Shown here one piece after another: positions 1 to 7,350 of a stretch of 64,000 bases of DNA; the first letter of the stretch is position 1; the number at the start of each line of letters is the position of its first letter. The DNA is from JBCCAG01 sp050331115 (GTDB lineage: Bacteria; Cyanobacteriota; Cyanobacteriia; CAKZMO01). The stretch spans positions 12,339 through 76,338 of the forward strand of contig JBHJHD010000085.1 in NCBI GenBank assembly GCA_050331115.1, in the 5' to 3' direction. The notes under the pieces are model-generated. The model was not told where the DNA came from. It did no database searches and was given only the letters and a program-made list of their open reading frames with translations. A program made the position numbers and the translations under genes.

Positions 1-2
1 CC

Positions 3-683
3 CGAGGCCCTGGTGAAACCAAGCTGGAGACCGAGCGCCGCACCATTCAGCGTCGCATCTCCCGGCTGCAAAAAGACGTCAACCAGCTTCAGGCCCATCG
101 AGGGCGGCTGCGGCAGCAGCGCCAAAACCAAGAGGTGACCTCGGTGGCGGTGGTGGGCTACACCAACGCGGGAAAGTCGACGCTGCTCAACGCCCTGACC
201 AACGCCCAGGTCTACACGGCAGACCAGCTGTTCGCCACGCTGGACCCGACGACGCGGCGGCTGAGCGTGCCCCATGCAGAGACCAGCGACCTCGTACCGC
301 TGGTGCTCACCGATACGGTGGGCTTTATCCACGAGCTACCCCCCTCGCTCATGGACGCCTTTCGCGCCACCCTGGAGGAGGTGACGGAGGCAGACGTGCT
401 GCTGCATGTGGTCGATCTCTCCCACCCGGCGTGGCAAAGCCAGATTCACGCGGTGGAGTCCATTTTGGGGGACCTAGAGCTGACGCCGGGGCTGAACCTG
501 CTGGTCTTCAATAAGCTGGACCAGGTGGACAGCGAGGTGCTAGAGACCGCTAAGACGCTCTACCCCGAGGCCGTGTTTGTGTCGGCCCGCGATCGCTTGG
601 GTCTAGAAACGCTGCGGCAGCGGTTGGGGAAGCTGGTGACGGAGGCGTCGGGGGTGGATTTGATTTTACCTGCGGTAGATTGA
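3..683 (+). CDS. hflX: GTPase HflX, 3' part (5' end outside window)
   Basis: HflX is a ribosome-associated GTPase that splits or rescues stalled ribosomes. The frame is open from the window edge, so the real start lies upstream. The first codons encode the HflX signature GPGETKLETERR followed by a charged coiled-coil segment. The G domain follows: the P loop reads GYTNAGKST, G3 reads DTVGFI and G4 reads NKLD. The gene ends with TGA at 681-683, five bases before the next gene. A GTG at 135 is an in-frame valine inside the G1 region and not the start. The family assignment is firm; only the N-terminal HflX domain is missing because of the window boundary. Confidence 0.95.
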   Translation, partial: RGPGETKLETERRTIQRRISRLQKDVNQLQAHRGRLRQQRQNQEVTSVAVVGYTNAGKSTLLNALTNAQVYTADQLFATLDPTTRRLSVPHAETSDLVPLVLTDTVGFIHELPPSLMDAFRATLEEVTEADVLLHVVDLSHPAWQSQIHAVESILGDLELTPGLNLLVFNKLDQVDSEVLETAKTLYPEAVFVSARDRLGLETLRQRLGKLVTEASGVDLILPAVD

Positions 684-688
684 TTTAA

Positions 689-1072
689 ATGAAGATTGAT
701 AGCCTCGATCACTTGGTGCTCACCGTTAAGGACATAGACGCCACCGCACGGTTCTACTCAACGGTGTTGGGTATGAAAACCGTTACGTTTGCGGCCGGGC
801 GTATGGCGCTCTTATTCGGCATACAGAAGATCAATCTGCATCAATGTGGCAAGGAGTTTGAGCCAAAGGCGCAACAGCCCACTCCGGGTTCTGCTGACCT
901 ATGTTTTCTGACTTCTGTTCCTTTATCTGAGATCGTACCTCACCTTGCCAAATCTGGAGTCCACGTCATTGAAGGCCCTGTTCAACGCACTGGAGCCACT
1001 GGTCCAATTATTTCGGTCTACTTCCGCGACCCAGACATGAATCTTATCGAGGTTTCAAGTCGGCTGCCGTGA
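689..1072 (+). CDS. VOC (glyoxalase/bleomycin-resistance fold) family protein
   Basis: This 127-residue protein has the vicinal oxygen chelate fold. It opens with IDSLDHLVLTVKDI, whose histidine is the usual first metal ligand, has a mid-protein INLHQ, and ends with the RDPDMNLIEVS motif whose glutamate is the last metal ligand. Such single-domain proteins are metal-dependent lyases, dioxygenases or resistance proteins; the substrate cannot be told from sequence. It begins 5 bases after hflX and could be co-transcribed with it. Its codon use is more AT-rich than hflX, so it may be an acquired gene. Length is normal for the family. Confidence 0.85.
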   Translation: MKIDSLDHLVLTVKDIDATARFYSTVLGMKTVTFAAGRMALLFGIQKINLHQCGKEFEPKAQQPTPGSADLCFLTSVPLSEIVPHLAKSGVHVIEGPVQRTGATGPIISVYFRDPDMNLIEVSSRLP

Positions 1073-1166
1073 GCGCAGAGCGTTACAGGGCGTTTGACGC
1101 CGCGATTAGGATGGACCGCCAGCAGCAGCCAATTGAGACATTGAGGTAATTTTGGGTAAAAGTGAG

Positions 1167-1439
1167 ATGAACAGTATCGCCCGCTTATTCACCCTGCTAG
1201 CCGTAACATCGTGTGGATGCGTCTTAGCATCAGATTCTATGGCAAACGAAAATAATCAGGACCCATGGGTAATTAGAACTGATTTTTCAAACGAGGTTGA
1301 ATGGGAGACTGTGCGCGAGCTGATTGCTGCTCCACAGATGTATGGTGATCAAAAGTTCTATGCGTATGTCCGATACGTCAGCGACGAAAAATTCGCTGGA
1401 GCGCAACCTGAGAACCTCGTTTGCTCTGAGCAAACTTAG
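1167..1439 (+). CDS. Small exported protein, probably a C-terminally truncated DUF6924-like protein
   Basis: A hydrophobic N terminus (RLFTLLAVTSCGCVLAS) looks like a signal peptide or lipoprotein signal. The mature part contains WVIRTDFSNEVEWE and YVSDEKFAGAQPENLV, which remind me of the first half of DUF6924 proteins. Those are usually near 140 residues long, whereas this frame stops after 90 residues, so it is likely truncated. The ATG at 1167 is preferred over a TTG at 1152. A strong inverted repeat follows, but its T tract serves the opposite strand. The family match is from memory and only moderately sure. Confidence 0.4.
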   Translation: MNSIARLFTLLAVTSCGCVLASDSMANENNQDPWVIRTDFSNEVEWETVRELIAAPQMYGDQKFYAYVRYVSDEKFAGAQPENLVCSEQT

Positions 1440-1450
1440 GCCAACAACAA

Positions 1451-1495
1451 AAAACAGACCGTCCTTATAAATTCACGAATTTAAAGGACGGTCTG
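1451..1495 (-). terminator. Rho-independent terminator of the beta-helix gene
   Basis: CAGACCGTCCTT at 1455-1466 pairs perfectly with AAGGACGGTCTG at 1484-1495, and the stem extends inward with one bulged base. Read on the minus strand, the hairpin is followed directly by a run of six T. It lies about 50 bases past the stop of the minus-strand gene ending at 1543. Confidence 0.85.
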
Positions 1496-1542
1496 GCTAT
1501 GGGGGTGCGATCGCATCCCCGCTAATTCACAGGCAGTCGCTG

Positions 1543-3456
1543 TTAGGCAATCGTATTGCCGCTACCATTATCGACAACATCGACGCTCAGACCACCCAGG
1601 TCGAGAACGTTATTGTCACCGTTGATGACGATAGCGCCGCTACCGTTACCCTCAAAGCCGCTGCTGCCACCGAGCGTAATCTGGTTGCTGTCACCTGAGA
1701 TATCTATACCCCACTCACCGTTATCAGCGATGATGACATCCATCATCTCAAGAGTGTTGCCGTTGCCTAGAATTTCGACACCGTCCTCATCGTTCATAAG
1801 GAAAGCCGTCTCACTCACGGTGATGCTATTGTCTTCACCGGTTAAATCGATTGACAGACCGCTAGACCCATTGGATAGCAGGAAGCTGTCCTCAATTGTG
1901 ACTTGGTTTTCGTCACCATCAATTTCAAAGCCCTGCTCGGTGTTATCAAACGACTCAACATCCATCCATCTGATGGTATTGTCACGACCAAAGACATCGA
2001 AGCCGTCGTCGCCATTACCTCGGAAACCGCTCTCCGTTACCTCTACAGTGTTACCAGTTCCCCTAAAGTCGATATCAAAGCCATCGTCACCGTTATCTCC
2101 GAAGATACTTCTGCCTTGAATAAAGACCTGATTATCGCGACCGTCAATCTCAAAGCCTTCTTCAACATTACCGTCAGAAGAGATATTATCTAGGGTCACG
2201 ACGGTATTCGACCCCTCAATGTCGATGCCATCATCGCCGTTGGCACGGAAGGAGCTAGCGGTGAGAGTATACTCGTTGCCAACAGCCGTGATGTCGTCGC
2301 CGAAGCCGTCACCGCCGTTGTTAGCAAAGAGGCTAGCGAACGCAGTCAACGTGTTGAAGCTGCCATCAAACTCGGCACCGTCTTCAGCGTTTCCTGTTGA
2401 GGATGCGCTGGAGAGTTCGAAGACATTCTCGTTACCAAAAACGTCAATGCCGTCATCCGAGTTACCGAAAAACGCGGAGTCGTCAATGGCAAAAGTGTTG
2501 CCTAGGCCTGTCCGAGGGATAACCAGGCCATCTACGTTTGATTCAAATTCGCTGAGCGTGATAGCAACTTCGTTGCCATCGCCATCGACTTCAAGCCCCC
2601 CCTCTTCATTGAAAGCAAGTTCCGTGCGAAATAGCGTCAGAAAACTATCTGTGGCAAATAGGTCGATCCCGTCGTTTGCGTTGCTGTTAAATTGGGATTC
2701 TTCTACAGATACGCTAACGCCGGTCAGGTCACCGCCGATATCAAGACCATCATCAGCGTTGTTGTCGGCAGCGACTTCAACAAGCGTGACATCTCCGGTT
2801 ACAGAGAAACCATCTCCATCTGTACCGCTAAAAGATTCACCCTCAATTGCCGAAGGATCTTCACCAGCAGGCGGCTCTGTGGTGGGTTCCTCTGCTTCTA
2901 CTGGATCGCCATCGCCAGGAGAACCTACCGCAGCTGTAGATTCATCGTTTTCTGTCAAAGTTGCGACGGCTCCGTTCTCTCCGGCTACGCTAAACGCGCC
3001 CAGCGTCACGTCCCAAGACTGACCACTGAAGTTGTTTGCGTTTGGATAGGCTTCAAACTCGAACGGCATATCTCCGGCAGATGGTATCCCAAGAAACAGA
3101 CTAGCGCCGTCGCCGCCTTGGCTTAAGCCAGAACTGTTCGCCGCCGAACCAATTTCAAGGTTGGTCAAGTCAACTACCGGGCTCCAGACAGAACGAAAGC
3201 CTTCAATGGCCGCGTCAACATCTTGAAGATCTACCAATGCGATAGCGGACTCATTAGGTCCAATCTGGTCGATGCCTGAAATCAACACAGCATCGGCGGG
3301 GTCTTGAGACTCATCGTCGTAGTACAAATCTGGGTCGGTGCCAGAAACCCAAGCAGCGTCACCGGTATTCGTAATCTCGATCCAGTCTACAGTCAGATTT
3401 TCACCTGGCTCATTACCAGGCCAAAGCTCAGTGATTTGAAGGTTAGATTCTTCCAC
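1543..3456 (-). CDS. Lamin-tail domain plus parallel beta-helix repeat protein
   Basis: A 637-residue, very acidic protein of unknown role. Residues about 5-150 look like a lamin-tail (LTD) domain (LQITELWPGNEPGE, DWIEITNTGDAAW). A Thr/Glu/Pro linker near 165-205 follows. From about 210 to the end there are about 16 imperfect repeats of roughly 23 residues, with the pattern N-G-D-D-G-hydrophobic-D-h-x-G-x-x-N. This fits a right-handed parallel beta-helix with Asn/Asp turns. Two flavours tend to alternate, NGDDGFDVFGRDN and NTEQGFEIDGDEN. No signal peptide is visible; the GTG start has a GGGAG Shine-Dalgarno four bases upstream. LTD plus beta-helix proteins are typically cell-surface or extracellular, so secretion is expected by inference. 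A terminator follows the gene. Confidence 0.8.
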   Translation of the reverse strand: MEESNLQITELWPGNEPGENLTVDWIEITNTGDAAWVSGTDPDLYYDDESQDPADAVLISGIDQIGPNESAIALVDLQDVDAAIEGFRSVWSPVVDLTNLEIGSAANSSGLSQGGDGASLFLGIPSAGDMPFEFEAYPNANNFSGQSWDVTLGAFSVAGENGAVATLTENDESTAAVGSPGDGDPVEAEEPTTEPPAGEDPSAIEGESFSGTDGDGFSVTGDVTLVEVAADNNADDGLDIGGDLTGVSVSVEESQFNSNANDGIDLFATDSFLTLFRTELAFNEEGGLEVDGDGNEVAITLSEFESNVDGLVIPRTGLGNTFAIDDSAFFGNSDDGIDVFGNENVFELSSASSTGNAEDGAEFDGSFNTLTAFASLFANNGGDGFGDDITAVGNEYTLTASSFRANGDDGIDIEGSNTVVTLDNISSDGNVEEGFEIDGRDNQVFIQGRSIFGDNGDDGFDIDFRGTGNTVEVTESGFRGNGDDGFDVFGRDNTIRWMDVESFDNTEQGFEIDGDENQVTIEDSFLLSNGSSGLSIDLTGEDNSITVSETAFLMNDEDGVEILGNGNTLEMMDVIIADNGEWGIDISGDSNQITLGGSSGFEGNGSGAIVINGDNNVLDLGGLSVDVVDNGSGNTIA

Positions 3457-3991
3457 GATACTCCCAATGAATTATTAAGATGTCAGTAGCTGTAAAGACA
3501 ATTTTTTTCACGGCCACAGCAATCAAAACAGCAAATCCCTAAGAGCAAGACAGCCATTGAGTAATCTCAAGATTCATTACGCCTACTCTATTGAATAGGA
3601 CATCGCCCTTGACTCAAAGTCTTATGCTTAATGCGCTAGGACGCGCAAATATACTGATAGATCAGAGCATTTGCTAAGCCAAAATAGATGAGGTTCGTAT
3701 ACGCTTCATCCTTCGATTGGCTTGCTATTTCTATTGTTGTAACCTTGAAATAATTTTGTCTACGTAGACGTTAACACCAGGGCTATACGTGAATAACATC
3801 CTTTTGATATAGAGGGCGCTATTTCAACTGAAGGTCAAGCCCATACTTAAGTACAGCCTGTAGATCAAGTTACGCATATAGAACTACGTATTGCATATCA
3901 CAGCGGAGTCTTAACCTTAGGTAGTTCTTTGCGTCATTTAATTTTTTGTTCAAGTTTCGTTCACGCAGCCTTAATCTACTAAGTAGTAAGG
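3457..3991. other. AT-rich intergenic region without recognisable gene
   Basis: About 535 bases that are clearly more AT-rich than the flanks. I see no coding frame with a recognisable product. It must hold the promoter of the beta-helix gene, but no convincing -35/-10 pair stands out. Confidence 0.6.
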
Positions 3992-4309
3992 TTAAAAATT
4001 ACTAGTTTTCAGCTTCCGCACGGCGTAGGCCTGGGTATAGATGCCCTGTGCGGCATCTATACCCAAAAAGTCGATCAACGCGTCACGCGACTGTTTGCGC
4101 AGCTTTCCAGGGTTCTTGGCTCAGTCCTTAGCGATTGCTACCCAGTCAGAAGCCTCGATCAAGAGATACTCGTTATTGTCCTCCGCCAGGATTTGGGACA
4201 CCCTGTTAGAAAGCGTGTTGCGCGGGATTCCGACAAAGCGATCCATTCCTCCTAAAGCCAAGATCGATAGTAGGCTTCCCTTCCCCCAGGCCATTGAGGT
4301 CAATGGCAA
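3992..4309 (-). pseudogene. Remnant of an unrecognised protein gene with in-frame nonsense codon
   Basis: Read as one frame, this gives 106 codons with a single internal TGA at 4121-4123. Coding-like sequence continues on both sides: GGMDRFVGIPRNTL and EDNNEYLLIEASDWVAIAKD before the stop, then NPGKLRKQSRDALIDFLGID and GIYTQAYAVRKL after it. The first part could be a PRC-barrel-like strand pattern (a GG followed by an IP motif), but I do not recognise the family with confidence. A neighbouring frame (upstream, to about 4400) reads MKAIAIDLNGLGEG, which suggests a frameshift at the 5' end as well. I read it as a decaying gene. Confidence 0.45.
4033..4064. repeat. 13-bp perfect inverted repeat (hairpin)
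   Basis: GGGTATAGATGCC at 4033-4045 and its exact complement at 4052-4064 are separated by six bases. Neither strand has a T tract directly after the stem, so it does not look like an ordinary terminator. It lies inside the 3' part of the decayed gene. Confidence 0.7.
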
Positions 4310-4353
4310 TAGCTTTCATCTCACGGCTTTTGTACCGGAGCAAAATGATCTGG

Positions 4354-4638
4354 CTAGAGCGAAAAGGAGGAGAGGACATTAGCGGTAAGGAGGAGCTGCG
4401 CATAGTATACGGGCACTGGAGAATAGAGCGGCACAACACACCGCAGCTCCTGTATGGCCTCGAACCGTTCCGGACGCTGATTGATGAAGTTGACCAAATT
4501 GCGCTGCAAGCGTGAGTGAAACAGTGTCGGCATTGGCTTTTGAACAGCGTACCCTTCTATCCATTCCCAAGCCGGCGACCCTTCAATATTTGGCAGCGCC
4601 AAAAACTGAGCTAGCGAGGTGATTGTCAAAGATGTCAT
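4354..4638 (-). pseudogene. Uma2-family (PD-(D/E)XK-like) nuclease, truncated N-terminal fragment
   Basis: The first 70 residues fit the cyanobacterial Uma2/DUF820 family: an opening LAQFLALPNIEG, then WEWIEGYAVQKPMP and HSRLQRNLVNFIN, ending at IQELRCVVP. Beyond that point the normal family continues with PDIAVF and a nuclease core of another 100 or more residues. Here the frame turns into unrelated sequence and stops. No other frame recovers the missing core, so the gene is broken by deletion or frameshift. Uma2 genes are multi-copy and often decayed in cyanobacteria. Confidence 0.6.
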
Positions 4639-4808
4639 AGCGGCTCCATCCCCGTCTTAGGTCACGCTGTGTCGCCATCGCTATGCTCAAGCAAACGCCG
4701 CCTCAATCCTATTGGAAAGCTCCGCGCCAACCCTCAGTTTTGGAAGCTTATTTGGGGCTCTTGAGGTAGTCTACAGAGTAGCCCCAAAAAGCGATCGCAC
4801 CTCCCAAA

Positions 4809-5600
4809 CTACTCAGCCAGATCTCCAAACACCGCCTGCGCCAGGTCAGCGTTATCCTTCTGAGACGGATGGAAATCAGCTCGACAATATGCTCCAAAAT
4901 TCTCGCAGACCTCAAACAAAAACCCCTCAATCCAAAAAAGCCGCACCGCATCGGCCCAAATCGATCGCCTCACCAGTAGGCCATCTTGCCACAGAAGAAT
5001 TCCTGTACCAAAAGCGATCGCCGCGACTACATAAATATGGCTGATCACTAGCCCCAAAATGCGAGCGAGATAGCCTACTTTCAAGCTTGTTATCGCGTCG
5101 TAGACCACAGTTTTATGCTCAATCTCTTCTGCAGCGTGCCACTCAAATAGCTGCTTGAGCTTGGGCTCAGCCCCGCTAAAAATATCGTGCCTCAAACCAA
5201 AGTCAGAGATACACTCCGTCAGGTGCTCTAAGCCAGCCAAAATAGCGCAGTTGAATGCTGGAGTAAAACAGGCTTCAAATCGGCGCAGCACAGACTCTAT
5301 AGCTCGAACGTACCCGCCTGTGGCATAACCCTGCTGCCTAAGGTTGTCCCAAAATGCGGCATGTGCCGCAGCGTGCTGACCTTCCTGCCCCACAAAATTG
5401 ATAACGTCTTGCTCGACGCCAGTATCACTAAGCCGACAGAGCGATCGCTTCAGTACGCGAATTGCCCACCGTTCAGTCAGCGGAAGCGCTAGGGTGAAAC
5501 TGTTCATCAGGTGGGTGCGGAAAGGACTGCCGCTCAGCCAGTAGCGCTGGATACTTGCCGGAAACTGAAACGCGATACGGCGAACCGTAATTGAGGTCAT
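4809..5600 (-). CDS. Predicted metal-dependent hydrolase (PF10118-like)
   Basis: A 263-residue helical protein. The motifs GQEGQHAAAH (about residues 72-81), LEHLTE (about 124-129) and WHAAEEIEHK (about 154-163) place paired Glu/His residues as in the predicted metal-dependent hydrolase family PF10118, whose layout resembles di-iron ferritin-like proteins. A hydrophobic stretch near residues 180-205 could be membrane-associated. The reaction is unknown. It is monocistronic as far as can be seen, diverging from the lactonase gene at 5745. Confidence 0.75.
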   Translation of the reverse strand: MTSITVRRIAFQFPASIQRYWLSGSPFRTHLMNSFTLALPLTERWAIRVLKRSLCRLSDTGVEQDVINFVGQEGQHAAAHAAFWDNLRQQGYATGGYVRAIESVLRRFEACFTPAFNCAILAGLEHLTECISDFGLRHDIFSGAEPKLKQLFEWHAAEEIEHKTVVYDAITSLKVGYLARILGLVISHIYVVAAIAFGTGILLWQDGLLVRRSIWADAVRLFWIEGFLFEVCENFGAYCRADFHPSQKDNADLAQAVFGDLAE

Positions 5601-5744
5601 GCTTCACCAACCTTCGGTAGGCGATCGCCTATCCGCTTCTTGTCACCAATTGATTTTCTCCGCCTGTCCCGATACAGTAAAGGCGGTTTATTCAGCCGAG
5701 CTATTACATCAGTCGTTCAGGCGCTGCGACGCGGCAGGTTTCCC

Positions 5745-6725
5745 ATGTCTGATACCGTCATCGGCTACAACCCCAGAATATACGACCTTGTTTCCCCGGA
5801 CGCTGTTCTAGAGCAGCTCGCTGGCGGCGCAAAGCACAGCGAAGGGCCTATCTATCTTCCCCAGGAAGACAGCGTCGTTTGGAGCGATGTAAGCGGCAAC
5901 CGCCTGTTTCGCTGGAGCGCAGCAGACGGGGTGAGCGTCATTCGCGAGCCCTCCCAGTACCAAAACGGCAACGCCCTCGACTCAGAAGGTCGCATCGTTG
6001 CCTGCTCCCACGGTCAGCGGGCCATTATCCGGCGAGAACAACGCTCCGATGAAGCCAGCGGCGAGTGGCGGGTGCTCTGCGGAGGCTACCACGGCAAGCG
6101 CCTCAACAGCCCCAACGACCTGGTGGTCAAAAGCGACGGCAGCATCTGGTTCACCGACCCCCCGTTCGGGCTGACGCAGCCGGAGGAGGGCTGCGGCGGG
6201 GAGCAAGAACAGGCGGGCAGCTTTGTCTTTCGCTTTGACCCCAGCGCGGGAGCAGTGGGAGCCGGCGAAGCGAGTGCGGCGGGCTCAGCCTCCCCAGAGA
6301 TAGACCCTTCCCAAGGTGCCATCACTCCCGTCGTCGCAGAAATGGAGCGCCCTAATGGGCTGGCCTTCAGCCCAGACGAGCGTATCCTGTACGTTTCCGA
6401 TACTTCTCAGGTAGACTACCCCCAAGGTCACCACACCATCCGCGCCTACGACATCGTAGATAGCCCCATGGGCCAAGTCGAGGCCGCCAACAGCCGGGTG
6501 TTTGCCGTCATCGGGCCAGGGCAGCCGGACGGGCTGACGGTGGACCGTCACGGCAACGTTTTCACCAGCTCTGCCGATAGCGTCCAGGTCTACGCCCCCG
6601 ACGGCACCCGCCTCGGTAAGATTTTAGTCCCCGAGGTCTGCACCAACGTCACCTTTGGCGGCCTGGACGGCAAGCGACTGTTTATCACCGCTGGGACATC
6701 GCTCTACGCAATTACCGTGCTTTAA
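5745..6725 (+). CDS. SMP-30/gluconolactonase/LRE family protein
   Basis: A six-bladed beta-propeller lactonase-type enzyme of 326 residues. Visible family features are the metal-ligand glutamate in HSEGPIYL (Glu33), LNSPNDLVV with its metal-binding asparagine, a WFTDPPFGL stretch, RPNGLAFSPDE and GQPDGLTVD. Such proteins open sugar or other lactones in the presence of a divalent metal. I use the ATG at 5745 because the 35 codons before it do not resemble the family. An Ala/Gly/Ser-rich insertion near residues 170-190 is likely a loop. The next genes (DoxX, GMC oxidoreductase) lie on the same strand and may act on related sugar or aldehyde substrates; that is inference only. Confidence 0.85.
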   Translation: MSDTVIGYNPRIYDLVSPDAVLEQLAGGAKHSEGPIYLPQEDSVVWSDVSGNRLFRWSAADGVSVIREPSQYQNGNALDSEGRIVACSHGQRAIIRREQRSDEASGEWRVLCGGYHGKRLNSPNDLVVKSDGSIWFTDPPFGLTQPEEGCGGEQEQAGSFVFRFDPSAGAVGAGEASAAGSASPEIDPSQGAITPVVAEMERPNGLAFSPDERILYVSDTSQVDYPQGHHTIRAYDIVDSPMGQVEAANSRVFAVIGPGQPDGLTVDRHGNVFTSSADSVQVYAPDGTRLGKILVPEVCTNVTFGGLDGKRLFITAGTSLYAITVL

Positions 6726-6780
6726 TCTAGCTGTGCTTTGATTGAGCTGTTCAATTTCTTTATACCCAATAGCGATCGCT

Positions 6781-7281
6781 ATGCTAGATTTCATCGCTCC
6801 CGCTCTAGAGCTGATTGCGTCTCTTTACGCGACTCCCGTCGGCATTCAAGGCTGGACGTTGCTGGCTCTGCGCGTGGGGCTGGGCGTGCTGTTCGTGCTG
6901 CACGGCTATCCTAAGCTGACCCATCTACAGACGTGGTCCAGCCACCTAAAGATGCCTATTTATCTATGTGCCCTGTCGGCTAGCTCCATGTTTTTGGGCG
7001 GATTCTGCCTAATTTTAGGCTTGCTCACGCCGCTGGCCTGCTTGACTATTTTGGGCTCCATGGCCTTTGCCCTATACCTTGAAGTTGTGGGCGGCATGCC
7101 GCTAGTGGCCAGCGATCCCTACCTAATCCCAGAGGGGGAATACGAGGGACCCAATGGCAAAGGGGAGCCGCCCAGCCAGGAAAAGGCGCTGGTCTACAAC
7201 CTGATGCTGCTGGTGCTGCTGGCCTTTGGTCCGGGGGGATTCTCCCTCGATGCCTGGCTGCTAAGTCTGCTGACCCGATAG
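6781..7281 (+). CDS. DoxX family membrane protein
   Basis: A 166-residue integral membrane protein with about four transmembrane helices. The DoxX signature is visible: a first helix with ALRVGLGVLFVLHGYPKL, then a second helix with FLGGFCLILGLLTPLA, and a long extramembrane loop (about residues 100-125) before the last helix. DoxX proteins are small quinone- or redox-linked membrane proteins and are often next to oxidoreductases, as here, where a GMC oxidoreductase follows after about 70 bases. The ATG at 6781 is preferred to an upstream TTG because the residues between them are not helix-like. Its partner is not proven. Confidence 0.85.
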   Translation: MLDFIAPALELIASLYATPVGIQGWTLLALRVGLGVLFVLHGYPKLTHLQTWSSHLKMPIYLCALSASSMFLGGFCLILGLLTPLACLTILGSMAFALYLEVVGGMPLVASDPYLIPEGEYEGPNGKGEPPSQEKALVYNLMLLVLLAFGPGGFSLDAWLLSLLTR

Positions 7282-7325
7282 TTTTTACGCCCCGATAGTT
7301 TTTACGCCCCGATAATCTGTACGCC
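7275..7325. repeat. 17-bp tandem repeat, three units
   Basis: The unit CCGATAGTTTTTACGCC occurs twice exactly (7275-7291 and 7292-7308), then a third, diverged copy follows at 7309-7325. The first unit includes the stop codon of the DoxX gene. The array fills most of the short gap to the GMC oxidoreductase. Confidence 0.9.
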
Positions 7326-7350
7326 ACAAAAATTTGTAGCTATAAACGCC

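Noticed and set aside
1556..3126. Long Ser/Pro-rich plus-strand ORFs opposite the beta-helix gene
   Set aside because: They are antisense shadows of the Asp/Gly/Asn repeats, which give Ser/Pro/Leu-rich readings on the other strand.
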